Counted from the stretch's first letter, positions 1 to 13,290 are shown. The stretch is DNA of 64,000 nucleotides from Ctena decussata (GCA_963989385.1 OZ022500.1:106123842-106187841), one strand, 5' to 3'. The notes: a model not told the origin generated them from the letters alone. Numbers and translations: made by a program.

Positions 1-300
1 TTTGCTCCCCTGGGAGCAAATTCCTCCCCTTAAGAGTAGACCCCTTTAAGAGTGGTTTTACCCTCCAAGGAAGTAAACAGGAACTGATGGAAATTTTCCC
101 TCTGTAAAAATGGTGGAAAAACAGTGTGTGTGTGTACAGTAAAAATGGTGGAAAACCATAGAGGTGTGTGTACAGTAAAAATGGTGGAAAAACATAGGTG
201 TGTGTACAGTATAAATGGAAAAAACAGAGCTCTGTGTGTGTACAGTAAAATTGGGGAAAAAAACATAGAGGTGTGTGTACAGTAAATATGGTGGAAAAAC
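1..300. repeat. palindromic 'GGAGCAAATTC' repeat and 'GTGTGTACAGTAAAAATGG' tandem
   Basis: Starts inside a repeat whose core is 'aagaatttgctcc' facing 'ggagcaaattctt'. From about 100 to 300 five units of about 40-50 bp repeat 'gtgtgtacagtaaaaatggt'. Other copies of the palindrome lie near 1745-1860, 3130-3290, 8440-8600, 13020-13290, 29940-30120, 30540-30760, 56420-56570, 58330-58560 and 61915-62130. Confidence 0.75.
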
Positions 301-764
301 ATATAAGTTTACCCATTCACCTGAACTTGTAACATATATCTATACCTATGCTGTTATGGTGGTAAAGTTTTTGAGAGGTAATAATGACCATATATTTACA
401 AGCTTTATAATCTTTTTGGAGGATTTATTTGGATGCGGATTTGTGCAAGTGAAGCAGATAGAGGGTTGTATGTAAGGTCTAATTTTATTTACATGTCATT
501 AATATACATCATAATGCTTTTCAACAGTATTCTTGAACCAATTTGACATTGTAACTATCTTTTATGCAAATGAGGGTGAAAAATAATTATTTTTCTAATA
601 AATATATTGTTGTTTCTTCAAATGCCATGAAGCTAGCAAAGATTTTACCATCACTCCTGAAACCAATCGTACTAAGGTAAATGGATATACCTTATCATTT
701 TTATCCCCCCGCTGAAAGGGGATATGGAAATGGTCTCCGTCCATCCCTCCGTCCAAAACAGTTT

Positions 765-1560
765 TTCTTGTCCGGAGCATAACTCCAAAAGTATAAATGG
801 AATTGTCTTGAAACTCTATATATAATGATAGATGACATTAAGGAGAAGTGCAGTGTACAAGAACCGTAATTCTGCCTGGCTTATTTTTTTTAAAAATCTT
901 CCTTTGTCAGTGATTCTTGTCTGGAGCATAACTCCAATGTATTAACGGGATTGTCTTGGAACTTTATATAATGATAGAGGACTTTAAGGAGAAGTGCAGT
1001 GTACAAGAACTGTAACTCTGCCTGGGTACTTTTTGAAAAATCTCCCTTTGTCAGTTTTTGACTTGTCCAGAGCATAACTCCAAAAGTATAAATGGGATTG
1101 TCTTGAAACTTCATATAATGAAAAAGAACATTACATTAAGGAGAAGTGCAGTGTACAAGAACTGTAACTCTGCCTGGGTACTTTTTGAATTATCTCCCTT
1201 TGTCAGTGTTTCTTGTCGAAAAATATAAATGGAATTAACTTGAATAGAAGACATTGAGAAGTGCAGAGTACAAGAACCGCTAGTCTGCCTCGCTTATGTT
1301 TTGAATTATCTACCTTTGTCAGCTGCATTACTCCAAAAGTGTAAATGGGATTGTCTGAAATGCAGTGTACAAAAACTGTTACTCTGCCTGACTTACTTTT
1401 AGAATTATATTTCTTTGACAGTTTTTTTTGTCCAGATCATTACTGCTAAAGTATTTATGGGATTGTCATGAAACTTTACATAATGACAGAGGACAATCAG
1501 GGGAAGTGCAGTGTACAAGAACCATAACTCTGCCTGGCTTTTTGAATTATCTTCCGTCAT
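765..1560. repeat. six degenerate tandem units, about 100-150 bp
   Basis: Units begin near 767, 914, 1061, 1211, 1321 and 1423 with 'cttgtccagagcataactcc' variants and contain 'gcagtgtacaagaac' and 'taactctgcctgg'. Short frames here follow the repeat and are not genes. Confidence 0.75.
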
Positions 1561-2213
1561 CAAAATGTTTGCGTTTATGAGTAAAGCAATTGGCAATTGT
1601 GGCAGGGGTTGGGGGGAGGGGGCGCGGGGAATTGACCATATCCACATGGCTCTTGTTGCCTTCTTACAAGTGGCGGGGTGTGAATTTCTTGTTGCATTCC
1701 TGATCAATAAAAAACTTCCTTATGGTGGTCAATGCATAAAGGAAAGACTTTGCTCCTATAGGAGCAAATTCTTTTCTTTAAGAATTGACACCCCATTGTA
1801 AAAGGAGGCCAAAAATAAAATGGAAGAGTTGCTTCCCCTGAAAGTGTACCCCTTGATATTAGATTTGTCCTGTAATGGAGTTTGCAAGTTTGACTTCTTC
1901 AAAGGTTGTGATAAGATTATTATATCTTCATCATCATCATAATCATGTTTCCCATGGATGATAGACCAAATATGACAGAAACACCCCAATTGACTGTTTT
2001 CAAGGGTGTAACGAAACGAAAAAGAGCTGTTATGAAACGAAAAAGACTCATAGCTAGCAAACAACCTGGTCAACAGGTCGTTTGGTAACTATGACTATAG
2101 TTTCATAACAACTCTATTTTGTTCCGTAACAGCCCTTGTATATACATAGTTAACCAGGGGTGAGAAATTCTCTTCAAAAGGCTGTAAAAACTCAAATCAT
2201 TCATCCATCCATA

Positions 2214-2387
2214 AACAAGACCTGTCACAGGGACAGGATAGCTCGCCTGACAGCGCCTTGCCCATCACATAAAAAACTTTAACATAAAACTTTAACGTTT
2301 TGCTAATGCCGCCAACACCAACCCCAACGCCGACGCCAGGGGTAGTGCAATATTTCTTCCTGAACTTCGTTCAGGCGAGCTAAAAAA
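2214..2387 (+). mobile_element. pearl-like family C, short copy C1
   Basis: About 174 bp: ACAAGACCTGTCACAGGGACAG hairpin region, TAGCTCGCCTGA, a short GCCAACACC-rich middle, then CCTGAACTTCGTTCAGG hairpin and CGAGCTAAAA. It lacks the tandem core. Confidence 0.8.
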
Positions 2388-2389
2388 AT

Positions 2390-4440
2390 GGCAATTTTCA
2401 AATTTAAATACAAGTACAAATACAGAAGTGGTACATGTACAAAGGTGAACTTTATTAGAAACAAACAAATTGTGGTGAAATCGTAGACCAGAAATTTCTT
2501 TGAGCCTGCATCATTTCATATAATACAATGCTCAATACACTTTACCTGGTACATTTCCAACTCAGATCCAATTTTTTTATTTTATCCGGACCTGTTGCTG
2601 GGCAGGACCAGCTTCCTTAAATGCGCTATGGTGCCATGTGAAATATGCTGAACATTACCTTATTTTGCTGTTCTTTATTTCACAAATTTTTACCTTGGAA
2701 TTATCAGCATGTTCTGAAATTAGTGATATAGTATCAAGTGTGCACATAATGAAGAACTTCACTTGGAACTATAGCTTCTGTGGTAGCTGTTAACTGGCAT
2801 CCCCCCCACCCCCCATATAAAGAAATGACATCAGATTCAATTCTGGTTGCCGGCCATTATGAGCTTCGATGAATAGCAGAGCTAGTTACAGCAGTTCGAG
2901 GCATGGTAACTTTAGTGCGGTCACTTGATAATACTTTGGTCTGTACTGCTGGTGTTCATTTGCAAATGTACGTACTATACGATGAGCAGTAGTTCGAAGT
3001 GAAGGTGGCCAAGGTTGAAACATCATTGTAATGTCAAAACCAGCGTTGAAACAATGTTGTATTGTTGAAGCAAGTTCTTATCATTAAGGTGACTGGTACA
3101 CTTACAGTGACAAAAAAAGCTGCAGTTTTCATTTTTGTCTTCCTTCTCAGTGGAGGGTAACTCTTAAAGGAAAGAATTTGCTCTTGTAGGAGCAAATTCC
3201 TTTTTTAAATAGTAATTAGTAGACCCTCTTTTAGAATGGTTTTGTCATCCAGAGGAGCAAACAGGAAGTCACAAAAGCTGTCTCCTCTAGTTAAATTTAC
3301 ATGAAACTGGATCAGTCTGATTATAGTCTACATGGTTGCTATTCTAATTCATCAAACATCCCCTGGTGTGATAGACTTTAAACCAGTAAAGCTCTTATTT
3401 ACCTTGTAAAAAATTTAGAGAAAAATTACAGTGAAGGAATAAATAAACAAACAATAAACATCATTTTCATAATGTTTATCTATTCACTTAAATAAATCAC
3501 AGTTTATACACAATTTAAAATATGTAAAAATAAATCCAATTTACTCATCTTAATAACAATTTAGACTGTCAACGTCTTATCAAGTAACAAAATTCACAAA
3601 ACAGTTTCCCTCAATAATATCTAGCTTATACATGTATGTAAGCATCAAGCTCATTGGCCTTTACTACCAAATATTAAGATATACATCCAGATCAGAACAA
3701 GGTTGCCACTTAGCTTTTACTTCAATATTCCCTCACTTTTCCCTGCTGTTTTCAAATCCAACGAAATTCCGCAGAATGTGGTGTCTTGCCTGTCTACACA
3801 ATATCACAAAACAGCTAAACCAAAAATCTTGATGTAAAGTTTACACCGCCTACACCAGAAAAACAATACGTATGTCTCACTTCTGCTAGTCACAGGGACG
3901 ACAATAACTGATTTTATCATGCATCTGCTGCAAAACCCACCTAATAACAGGGGTATGATAACATGATGAGACCCCAAAATAATTCTTTCGAAATGAAAGC
4001 CAAAAATCATCCATCCATTATCATTAAATGAGCCGCGACATGACAAAACCAACAAAGTGGCATGTGCGCTCAAATAGTCCTTTTATTTGGGATGCACTGT
4101 ATGACTAATAAATACAACCATGTTCATCTATGCAGCCGGCGTTCACAAAGTATGGGACAAAACATTGATTAACACTTATGATTTACTATCTAACATGTTA
4201 CATGAATATATAGCAAGCGCATTATTGCACAATAGCAATCTACAACATTATCACAATAGCTTCACATGAAAATACAAACTTTATGGATACAAAGACACAT
4301 TTATGGAATTAGCTTCTGCTAATTTTATTTAGGATGTAAACCTATGCCTCCATGAATCAACTACTATTTTTACATAGGATACAACTTAGCATTTGTTTCC
4401 TTTGTAGGTGATCCCTTCTCTCTTGCTGACAGCCCTAATA
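2390..4440. other. intergenic stretch, no gene recognised
   Basis: AT-rich sequence with a palindromic repeat copy (3130-3290) and one half of a TGAGC MITE (about 4032-4072). Short open frames at 3632-3832 and 3804-4073 show no known motif. Confidence 0.5.
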
Positions 4441-5352
4441 CCCCTATTCCACACAGACCACGAATCCCACGAATAGCCACGAATTGATAAATTTTAGAGT
4501 TCGTAGCTGAATCGTAATTACTTCGTGCAGTTCTTAACTCAATCGTATATATTCGTAGTCAGTTCTTGCAATTCTTGAGCAATGGGGAATTCGTGGCAAA
4601 AGTTTTGAGCTGTTCAAAATTTTGGCCACGAACTCCCGATTCCAAAAATTCGTAGTCAATTCGTAACAGATTCTTAATGCATTCCCAGGCATCGTAACTG
4701 GATCGAAATCGATTCTGAGGCGTTCTTAGCTGTTCTTAACTCATTCGGGGATTCGTGAATATGTACCTCAATGCATTTGCGCACAGTGAAGACTCTGGAC
4801 GCATGCATTTATCTACCCGGCGGGCATATGATGTCGTACTGACGTCAATGAGACGTCACTACGTCGCATTGACCCTAGTACGACGTCGATACGATGTCAT
4901 GTGCCTTGTGGGTACAGACTTCATTTAGTGGCCATAGATTTTTGATGATTCAAACTTAATGTGTACGTACAGCAAAGGGTCTGACCAGGCTTTGGGCATT
5001 TTTATACATATCTTGGGAGAAAATCCGACGGATTTTCAAGAATAGTCACGAATTCATTTTTATTCGTACCGGATTCATCTGTGCTTTCGGCGTATTCTTA
5101 ACTAATTCGTAACTAATTCTAGACATTCGTACAGTATTTCCAAATAGGTTCTGGTAAATCGTTCTGAATTCTTGACAATATTCGTGCGAGTCCAGCCGAA
5201 TCCCACGAATATTCGTAACCCTGCCGTACTTGTATCGTAACTGAATCGTAGAACATCACGAATTGGACCAGAAAATTTACAATCGCCACGAATCCTTATA
5301 TTTATCAATTCGTGGCGATTCTTGGGATTCGTGGTCAGTGTGGAATAGGGGC
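4441..5352. mobile_element. 912-bp element with about 50-bp terminal inverted repeats, ATTCGTA-rich
   Basis: Ends CCCCTATTCCACACAGACCA and, inverted, CCCCTATTCCACACTGACCA, both continuing through CACGAATCCCA and GCCACGAATTGATAAAT. The interior repeats short motifs of the ATTCGTA and CACGAAT type dozens of times and holds an 'acgtc' cluster near 4835-4900. No transposase. Class unclear. Confidence 0.8.
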
Positions 5353-5694
5353 ATAAGGTGCCATAACATTTCAAGCATCAAGCAGGGCTGAAAGGGTTCT
5401 AAAATTCGCACATAGGGAAAGGATTCTAGAATCTGTACACAGAGCTAGAGCAGTTGTTAAACTGCACACAGGGCCTGAAGGGTCTTTAATTTAAACACAG
5501 AGTCTAAAAAGTTCCTTTAACTGCAGTCAAGTGCTTAAGAGTTATTGAATATGCACACTGAGCCAAAAGGGTACTTGAAAATGCTAAATGGCTGAAATCC
5601 CAAATTCCTGCCTCATAAGCCACTAACAGAGAACTAAGACAAAAAGGTTTGTACATTACACAAATGATAAAATTGGAGACACAATTCAGTTTTA

Positions 5695-5800
5695 CATGCC
5701 TTTCAACAGCATTCAGTTATACTGAGGCACTGTTAGGATGACAATGAAAGGCTATGCGCAACAAAACCCTCTTTAGGTGTGAAGAATTCTGCAGCCTGCA
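5695..5800 (-). mobile_element. SINE 3' fragment (minus strand)
   Basis: Minus-strand 'cctttcattgtcatcctaac' and 'ctgaatgctgttgaaaggc' match the SINE body; the tRNA-like head is missing. Confidence 0.55.
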
Positions 5801-6284
5801 GAGTTTGAATTATGTACCATAAGCACAGTAAGACAGAGCTTAACTGACTGCTCTACTGTTGCACCTAACATATGATCAAGTAATTTTACATCATATAAAC
5901 AGAACATGAGTCCATGAATAACATGAGTAAGTAAACCACTTAAAACTGACATACAACACCGAAAAATATCATCATATGAGCAACATAAGAACATAGCCTT
6001 GAACAGACTATGTAGGGATTGATCTAAGTCTACATTGTTCAGGAATGACATTGCAGTGTTTCTAAAGACAAAGGCAAAACACAAAATGTTTAATTTAGCA
6101 AAAAGACTAGAGTAATATTAAAAGGCAATTCTAGCCAATACAGTGACAACTATTTTAATCCTTTCAACACATCAGACCCCACTTAGAAATCTTTGTAAAC
6201 AGAGAAGATCTGGTTGAAACTGGTCAAAATGAACTTTCTCATGTAGATCTATACTGTTTACTACCACAGTGACCTTCTGCATGC

Positions 6285-6392
6285 AGAACGTGGTTTTCTC
6301 ACTTTGTGTGGCAGCCAAGGCTTGAACCCACAGTAGTGAGGGATCTAATGTTAAAGAGTCAGCGCTCTTAACCACTAGGCTATGGAGGCCCG
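6285..6392 (-). mobile_element. second tRNA-derived SINE type (minus strand)
   Basis: Minus-strand GCCTCCATAGCCTAGTGGTT (A box TAGCCTAGTGG) and GTGGGTTCAAGCC (B box). A related copy lies at 53515-53645. Confidence 0.7.
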
Positions 6393-6769
6393 TTATTTCT
6401 CATATGACAATGCAAATCTATGAAAAATATGGTCATTCTCCTTTTCAGCTACTGCTATCTCAAACTGGGAATACCTCAAAGCCATATTTTCAGCCCCTTG
6501 GATACTGAGATAAACAGAGTTGATTGTATTTATGGGCACAATGGATTGCAGAAAACTGGCATACTGTAAGCTGCTATAGATGTAAATGTACAATCATTAT
6601 TGACTCTATTTGTGTATAATATTTTGGCAACAAAGTATTGCTATAAATAAACTTCTACTACACATAACAGACCAACATCAACAACTTGAGTATACAATTA
6701 ACACAATCTGCTGAATATTAATTGTGATTTACGCAATTTTAGCTAACTAACCTCACTGTGTAATAGACA

Positions 6770-7170
6770 GTTCCGAGAATAGCCGCTAAGCTCCGCCTAC
6801 TTAGTTACTGCTACTACGTCTCACAAGCTTTACACAAAGATGGCGGAAAAACAAATGACAAATGCAAGTGTCTGCTAAATGTTGGTGATCTATGGCAAAG
6901 AATCAGCCTCCTCATGACCTACACATGGAAGTTGGGGCACCATGCATTTCCGAAGGGTTCTGTTCTTGTAAAACAGGGTAAGTTTATTAAAAGTGGTGTT
7001 AAGTTGTTTTCCTTAAACAGGTATACATCCCTCCATTAACTGTAAGGTAAACTCATGGACTTATGTAAAATATTGACCACATGCGATTTGTTTGTCAGAC
7101 TATGTCACATGCTAAGTTGTCGTATACGCTATCACGTGATTTTGAGTGACATTATGGGTGTGGCTCGGAA
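6770..7170. mobile_element. MITE with ACAGTTCCGAG ends
   Basis: Left end ACAGTTCCGAG (about 6770) and right end CTCGGAACTGT (about 7160-7170) are inverted copies. The element is about 400 bp. Its interior shows no frame. No clear target duplication. Confidence 0.55.
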
Positions 7171-7450
7171 CTGTGTATTGTCTGAACAGTCTGACTAAAT
7201 ATCTTGAATCAGCATATTAAGAAATAACTTATCACAAGTCTATGAACAGTGCTCCGGGTGAGATTGGGTAACAGGTATAATTTGGGATAATTTTCCACAT
7301 TTCTCCATAAAAACGTAAGTTTTGACCCCTCATTAGAACCGTCTCGCTGAGACGTTATCTATAAATAACCCTCAAAACACCAACTAATGATACCTGGAGC
7401 TCTGTATGAACATTGCTGAATATTTTCATATTTTCTATTGACCCCAACAT

Positions 7451-7692
7451 ATGAGCAGACCATCACAAATCCAACAAACAAAGCATGTTTTCCCAGGAAA
7501 GTCTCAGATCAGCCTGAACATTCACCTAGTCTGATCAGAGTCTTCACTATCAGCATGGAGGTAGCTTAGACCCTTAGCTACCTTTAAGCACTCAGCGAAG
7601 ATTCTTGATCAGACTCGGCAGATGCCCAGGCTAATCTGAGTCTTTGCTGGGCACACATGCCACTTTGTTGGTTTGGTCATGTCGTGGCTCAT
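7451..7692. mobile_element. palindromic TGAGC MITE, copy 1 (degenerate)
   Basis: About 240 bp. Inverted arms carry 'ccaacaaa', 'agtctcagatcagcctg' and their complements, ending GTCGTGGCTCATAT. First of ten copies of one family, always with ends TGAGCC...GGCTCA between TA or AT steps. Confidence 0.75.
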
Positions 7693-8601
7693 ATCTTAAA
7701 TTTCATCATTTTAGAGTGTTCATTCCAGCCAGACTGCAATCACTACATGAGGCTATAGCATGTGTATTGTAAGCAAAGGCGTAGCTACCTATACGGCAAA
7801 TACGCAAGTGCGTATTGAAATTTTGTCAAAATTGACAAAATTTCAAAACGCACCTGCATATTTGCATGCTGAATATTTATAAATTAGACAAGATTTCAAT
7901 ACGAATTACCAAAGTGGCTGAAATACTAGCTTTCCCTTCAAGAAGTAGAGAATAAAACATGGTTGTGCGTATTATGAAATTGCCCCTATTTACCCCCCTG
8001 GTAAGGAAACTAATTCCTAAACCTATTACATTTCAAACTGACCAATTACATTTGACAGAGTTCATATATCATGTATTTTGCTGGGCTGAAACACCAGAGG
8101 TAATGGTGATGGTGCGTTGGCATGGGTCAGTAAGATTGGCTGGACGTCGCTGTGCTGGGCTGGCTCACTTCCGGAAACTTGCTTGCAATCTGTAATGTAT
8201 GCAGCAGAAATGGTCATTTCAAACATAAGTATACAATAAGCAAATTAATATCCTCCTATCAGATACTTCTTTAATCCTTAACTCTTTACGTGATGATTTT
8301 GTTTGCCTTTAAATTTGGACTAATTTATTTATTGTTTGACAAAACGTCTTGCTCACTTACACAGTAAACCCATGAGGCTCTCCTTATAAGCAGACACTGT
8401 AAGAAAACGTCTTAAAGTGAAAGGGTACACTTTCGGGGAACGCAACTCTGCCATTTTCATTTTTGCCTTCCTTCTCAAACTCTTAAAGAAAAGAAGTTGC
8501 TCTACTAGAAGCCAAATTTTTCCTACATGAGCAGACCCATGTTGAAAAGGCATCATCCCTCAGAGAAGCATTTAAGAAGTAAGTTGTTCCCCCTTTGTAA
8601 A

Positions 8602-10345
8602 ACCAGAGGGCCAATGGCCCTATATCGCTCACCTGAGCACTGAGGTTACAGCAACAAAACACCATGCACAACAGCAATAAAAAGCACCATTTATGTGGAG
8701 GATAATATCACAAATATTTATGAAAAAAAGCTTTATCCCCCCGTAATGGCTTCTCAGAAGATCTTTGGCTGCAATGGCAACCAATCAAAATCAGGTATTT
8801 GGGAAATATTCATGTGGCTGGTAGAGGACTACTCCAGGAACATTTCTGTAAAGCTTTTGTCAAAATATCTGCAGTAACACAGAAATAAAGAGCAAATGTC
8901 CACTTTCCCCATTATAAGTCTATGGAAACTTTAAGTTGCCATAGCAACGAATTCACATGGGCAATGATAATATAAAACATACTTTAGGTAGAGGCTAATG
9001 TTATCAATATGTACGCTAAGTATCAGCTTCATCCCCCTTCATTTCCCATAATAAGTCAATGGAAACTATAAGTTGCCATAGCAACCAAAGTTCTTATGGG
9101 ATCAGAAGAAAAAGAATAAAATTTATGTAGAGGCTACTGTCATCAACACATCTGATCAATATCAGCTTCATCCCCCATATGGCTTCTGAGCAGAAGATTT
9201 TTTTTTTTTTTTCAAATTTACCCTATATTTTGCCATGGCAACCAATCAAATTCAGCGATTTGGAGAAATTTCATATGAATCGTAGAGGACTACTCAAGAA
9301 ACATTTCTGTAGAAAAAATATCTAAATAACTGCAGTTAGACAGCAAAAATTGCCAATTTCCATTTTCCCCATTATAAGTTAATGGAAACTCTTAGTTGCC
9401 ATAGCAACCAAACTGCTGGAGCAGTTGCCATGAAAAACAGTAATTCTATAGAGGCTAGTACTAAGGTTCTTTCTGTAAAGTTTGAGCTTTATTGGCCACA
9501 CAGTTTCTGCGGAGACGATTTTTTAATATTTTTCTCTTTTTAACTATTCGGTTGCAATGGAAACCATTCAAATTGTGCAATTTGCATAAATTTAACATGG
9601 CTGGTTAAAGACTACTCAAGGTACATTTCTATGAAAGTTTTGTCAAAATATCTGCAGTGGCATAGCAATAAATGCAAATTTTACATTTTGCCATTATAAG
9701 TCAATGGCAACTTTCAGTTCCCATAGCAACCAAACTGCTGGAGCAATAGCCAAGAAAAACAGTACTTTTATAGAGGCTAGTACTAAGATCCTTCCTGTGA
9801 AGTTTGAGCTTTATTGGTTGTATAGTTTCTGAGGAGATGATTTTTGAATATTTTTTCTATTTTTAACCATTCGGTTGCCATGGCAACCAGCCAAATTGTG
9901 TAATTTACATGAATTTCATTCAGTTGATAGAGAACTACTCAAGGAACATTTCTGCAAAAGTTTTGTCAAAATATCTGCAGTGACATAGCAATAAATGCAA
10001 ATTTTCAATTTTTCCCATACAAGTCAATGGAAACTTTAAGTTGCCATAGCAACCAAAGTTATGAAGCGATTTGGATAAAATACAGTATTATTGGTTCCCC
10101 CTGCCCATAGATGCTATATATGAAATTTGGTTACAATGGGCCTTGTAGTTTCAAGGAGATGTCGTTTGAAAATGTTGACGGACGGACGGACGGACTGACG
10201 GACGGACGGACGGACTGACTGACGGACGGACGGACGGACGGACGGACGGACGGACGGACGGACGGACGGACGGACGGACGGACGACGGATGCCTGCCTAT
10301 ACTATAAGCTCACCTGTGAGCCTTCGGCTCAGGTGAGCTTAAAAA
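8602..10345 (+). mobile_element. pearl-like (HINE-type) element, copy P1
   Basis: 5' end: hairpin GGGCCAATGGCCC then GCTCACCTGAGC. Body: tandem units of about 320 bp with GTTGCCATAGCAACCAAA and 'gaacatttctgtaaa'. Then an ACGG/ACTG microsatellite, the block 'gcctgcctatactataagc', and a 3' hairpin (10313-10333) before AGGTGAGCTTAAAA. This architecture (5' hairpin, tandem core, ACGG repeat, 3' hairpin) is that of bivalve pearl elements, which are Helentron-associated. No coding capacity; downstream of GBF1. Confidence 0.75.
10176..10286 (+). repeat. (GACG)n microsatellite of the P1 element
   Basis: About 110 bp of GGAC repeats with scattered CTGA variants. Shorter versions sit at the same relative place in the other pearl-like copies (19440-19480, 23970-24000, 24330-24365, 61240-61290). 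Confidence 0.9.
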
Positions 10346-10430
10346 GGCAAGAAAATAGTGTACCCATATACCTTTATGACAAAGTCTTTTGTCCCCACCA
10401 TTCTTGCACTCTTAGGACTTTTATTATAGA

Positions 10431-10625
10431 GCCATGACACAACAAAACCAACAAAGTGGCATGTGCACCACATGATGACTCCGATCAGCCTGGGCATCTG
10501 CCAAGTCTGATCAGCGTCTTCACTGTCAGCACTGAGGAAGCTGGACCACTCAGCTACTCTTTAAGTGCACAGCAAAGACTCTGATCTGAGTCTCTGTGTG
10601 GCGCAAATGCCACTTTGTTGGGGTT
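10431..10625. mobile_element. palindromic TGAGC MITE, copy 2 (partial)
   Basis: Carries GACACAACAAAACCAACAAA, 'tcagcctgggcatctg' and 'gccactttgttggg'. The outer TGAGCC ends are degraded. Confidence 0.7.
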
Positions 10626-10803
10626 TTTTTGTTTCACAGATCATAATAAGCTTTCCATACAGTTGTGTGACAATACTGATGTAGGTGATAAATGGTAATA
10701 AAATGCATTTCACATAGACATGCTAGCTATAGAATACATGACTAGGAAATAAATAAAGCGAGATGATAGCGAGTCCCTCTCTTGAATATTTTGCACAATA
10801 AGC

Positions 10804-12119
10804 ACAAGAGCTGTCGCATGACAGCATAGCTCGCCTGAATAGGTGCTTGCCCATCATACAGTCACTATGGTGGTGTGGACTGCTGTGCATGAAACTTCAG
10901 GCAAGCATGTCCATAATGACAACCCACGTCTTTCAATAAAATTTAAAAAAAAAAAATCCACGTGAAATTTCAAAGTCCATGAGCTTGAGGTCAAAGAACT
11001 AAGGGAGTAGTGGGGTGGGGGTTGGAGTTGGGGTGTGGGCTAGAATGTATCAAACCTTAAACCATTATCTAACATCAGTACAAGTATAAGCATCAACTGA
11101 GTCCATCATGGCACTGTGAAATTATGTCTTCATAAATATAAAACTCAAACTAAAATTCAAAGTCAATGATGATGATTTAAAATTTAACGACCCATCAACC
11201 CACTGGGTCATTAGCGTCAAACCAAAGTCAATGACCTTGACTTCAAGGTCATCCAGTGGGGTAATGGGGTAAGTATATCGTGTTTTGTAAAAACTCAAAA
11301 AGTGTCTAACATCAGTTCAAGGGTAAACGAAATCTCTGCCGAGCATTATGAATCAGTATGCAATTAGAAAACTTTAATAAAGACCAAATTTCCTAAGTCC
11401 CTGACCTTGACATCAAAGTCACTGAGGGGGGTTGGGGAAGTATGCTGTAAAACTGTGGACTAATATCTAACTAAGTGCAAATATAAAAAGAATTCATCTA
11501 TGGGTTCAGGAGATATGTGTCTTTAAAAAACTTTAACCAAAACATCCAATCAATAAAAAGACAATTTTCTAAGTCCATGACCTTGACATCAAGGTCATTG
11601 AGGGGGGTGGGAGTAGTACCATGGAAAACTTTGGACCAATATCTAACTACAGTGCAAGTATCAAAGGAATCCATCCATGGGTTAAGGAGATATTGGGCTT
11701 TATAGAACTTTAACCAAAACATCCAGTTCAAAAAAACTCCCAATTTTCGAAGTCCATGACCTCGACATCTAGGTAACTAAGAAGGGTGGGGGTGGGACCC
11801 TGTTAAACTTTGGACCAATATCTAACTACAGTGCAAGTATCAAAAGAATCCATCCATGGGTTAAGGAGATAAAGGTCTTTGACCTCGACATCGAGGTAAC
11901 TAAGAAGGGTGGGGGTGGGACCCTGTTAAACTTTGGACCAATATCTAACTACAGTGCAAGTATCAAAAGAATCCATCCATGGGTTAAGGAGATAAAGGTC
12001 TTTAAAAAACTTAACTATAACATTCCAATCAGGACGCCAACACGGACGTGGACGCAGATGCCGACGCCAAGGTGACAACAATAGCTCTTCCTGAACTTTC
12101 ATTCGGGCGAGCTAATAAA
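10804..12119 (+). mobile_element. pearl-like family C, long copy
   Basis: 5' ACAAGAGCTGTCGCATGACAGC hairpin region then TAGCTCGCCTGA; internal units of about 120-180 bp ('ccatgggttaaggagat', 'ccaatatctaactacagtgc'), two of which (11761-11880 and 11881-12000) are nearly identical. The 3' end is the block 'aatagctcttcctgaac' with hairpin and CGGGCGAGCTAATAAAA. Confidence 0.7.
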
Positions 12120-12627
12120 ACTGCATCTCTCTGTAGAAGATATACCTCCCTTCCATTTACTGGCTGATGGAAGCACTCCTGTTATGTCACTCAATAATTA
12201 CTATTAATGAGCTATTCAATCTAAAGTATTTAATAGATCCCCAGAAAAACATGTATCGAAGGTAGAACAACATATTAGCTTCTTTCAGTCAGCTTGGTGG
12301 AACAAGATAAAATTTCATTTTTTTTTTCATATCCAGCTTATACCAAATGAAGGTATTGCTCTATAAAACTAATAATCCACATGCAGGGGGTTTAAGCTTA
12401 TATAAAGTATATACAGGTTTAAAAACTATCTCAAAATTAGACGGGTTTAAAATCTTTCTCAAAATTATCAATGAAACCCCACATTATCTAGAACTGGTCA
12501 ACGTTATAATATTAAATAACATGCAAATAATTATTTTTTTGGATCCCACTAAACTTACATTAGAAGTTCAACATGCTAATTAGTCATGACCACATGACTT
12601 TTCTGTAAATAAAAGTTGAAAATATAT

Positions 12628-12867
12628 GAGCAGCGACACAAAAAAACCAACAATGTGGTTGTGCGCCCAGCGCAGACTCAGATCAGCCTGGGCATCCGCC
12701 CAGTCTGATCAGAGTCTTCGCTGTCCGCATTAAGGTAGTTTAGCTCCTTTGCTACCCTTTGAGCACTTAACGAAGAGTCTTATCAAACTGGGTGAATGCC
12801 CAGGCTGATCTGAGTCTGTCCTGGGCGCATAACCACATTGTTGGTTTTGCCATGTCACTGCTCATAT
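12628..12867. mobile_element. palindromic TGAGC MITE, copy 3
   Basis: Complete copy: TGAGCAGCGACACAAAAAAA at one end and GTCACTGCTCA at the other, flanked by TA and TA. The arms pair over nearly the whole length apart from an asymmetric centre ('ggtagtttagctcctttgc'). Confidence 0.85.
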
Positions 12868-13019
12868 GTACTTAACAAACAAAAAAGTGCCACATTTTAA
12901 GCATTTTTACTGTATTTTCAGAGAACACCCAAAATTGATAAGATGCTGATTGGCATTGTACTGACTTTTGATTATAGATTGTTTCAATGTTGTATGTCAA
13001 CTGGGCATATGTCAGGGTG

Positions 13020-13290
13020 AATGTGTGTACTCTTAAGAGAAGTAACTCTGCCATTCTCATTTTGTCTCCCTTCTAAATGAGGTTTAACTCTCAAAGGAAA
13101 GATTTTGTTCCCTAAGGAGCAAATTCTTCCATGCTTTCCTGGATGATAAAGCCCTTCCAAAATAGGGTCCATGACCCTATTTTGGAAGGGCTTTATCATC
13201 CAGGAAGGCAAGCACATAGTCATAAAAAGTTTTGACCCTTGGTTAAAATGGTGGAAAACCACAGAGGAATATCCATGCACCATAAGAATG
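13020..13290. repeat. palindromic 'GAATTTGCTCC'-type repeat with perfect inner hairpin
   Basis: Member of the family described at 1-300. Its centre CCCTTCCAAAATAGGGTCC / GGACCCTATTTTGGAAGGG style inverted pair (13153-13192) is near-perfect. Confidence 0.75.

Larger units (their letters stand above)
5360..8600. other. intergenic stretch, repeats only
   Basis: Holds two SINE fragments, one MITE, a degenerate TGAGC MITE, and an inverted 'aaattttgtcaaaattgac' repeat near 7815-7850. The frame at 7959-8195 has no recognisable domain. No gene is supported. Confidence 0.5.

Noticed and set aside
7959..8195. 78-residue open frame on the plus strand
   Set aside because: No known domain, no splice or homology support, and it lies in repeat-rich intergenic DNA.
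10176..10286. Regular GGAC repeats as a CRISPR-like array or telomeric tract
   Set aside because: Four-base period without spacers, inside a known transposon architecture in a eukaryotic genome.
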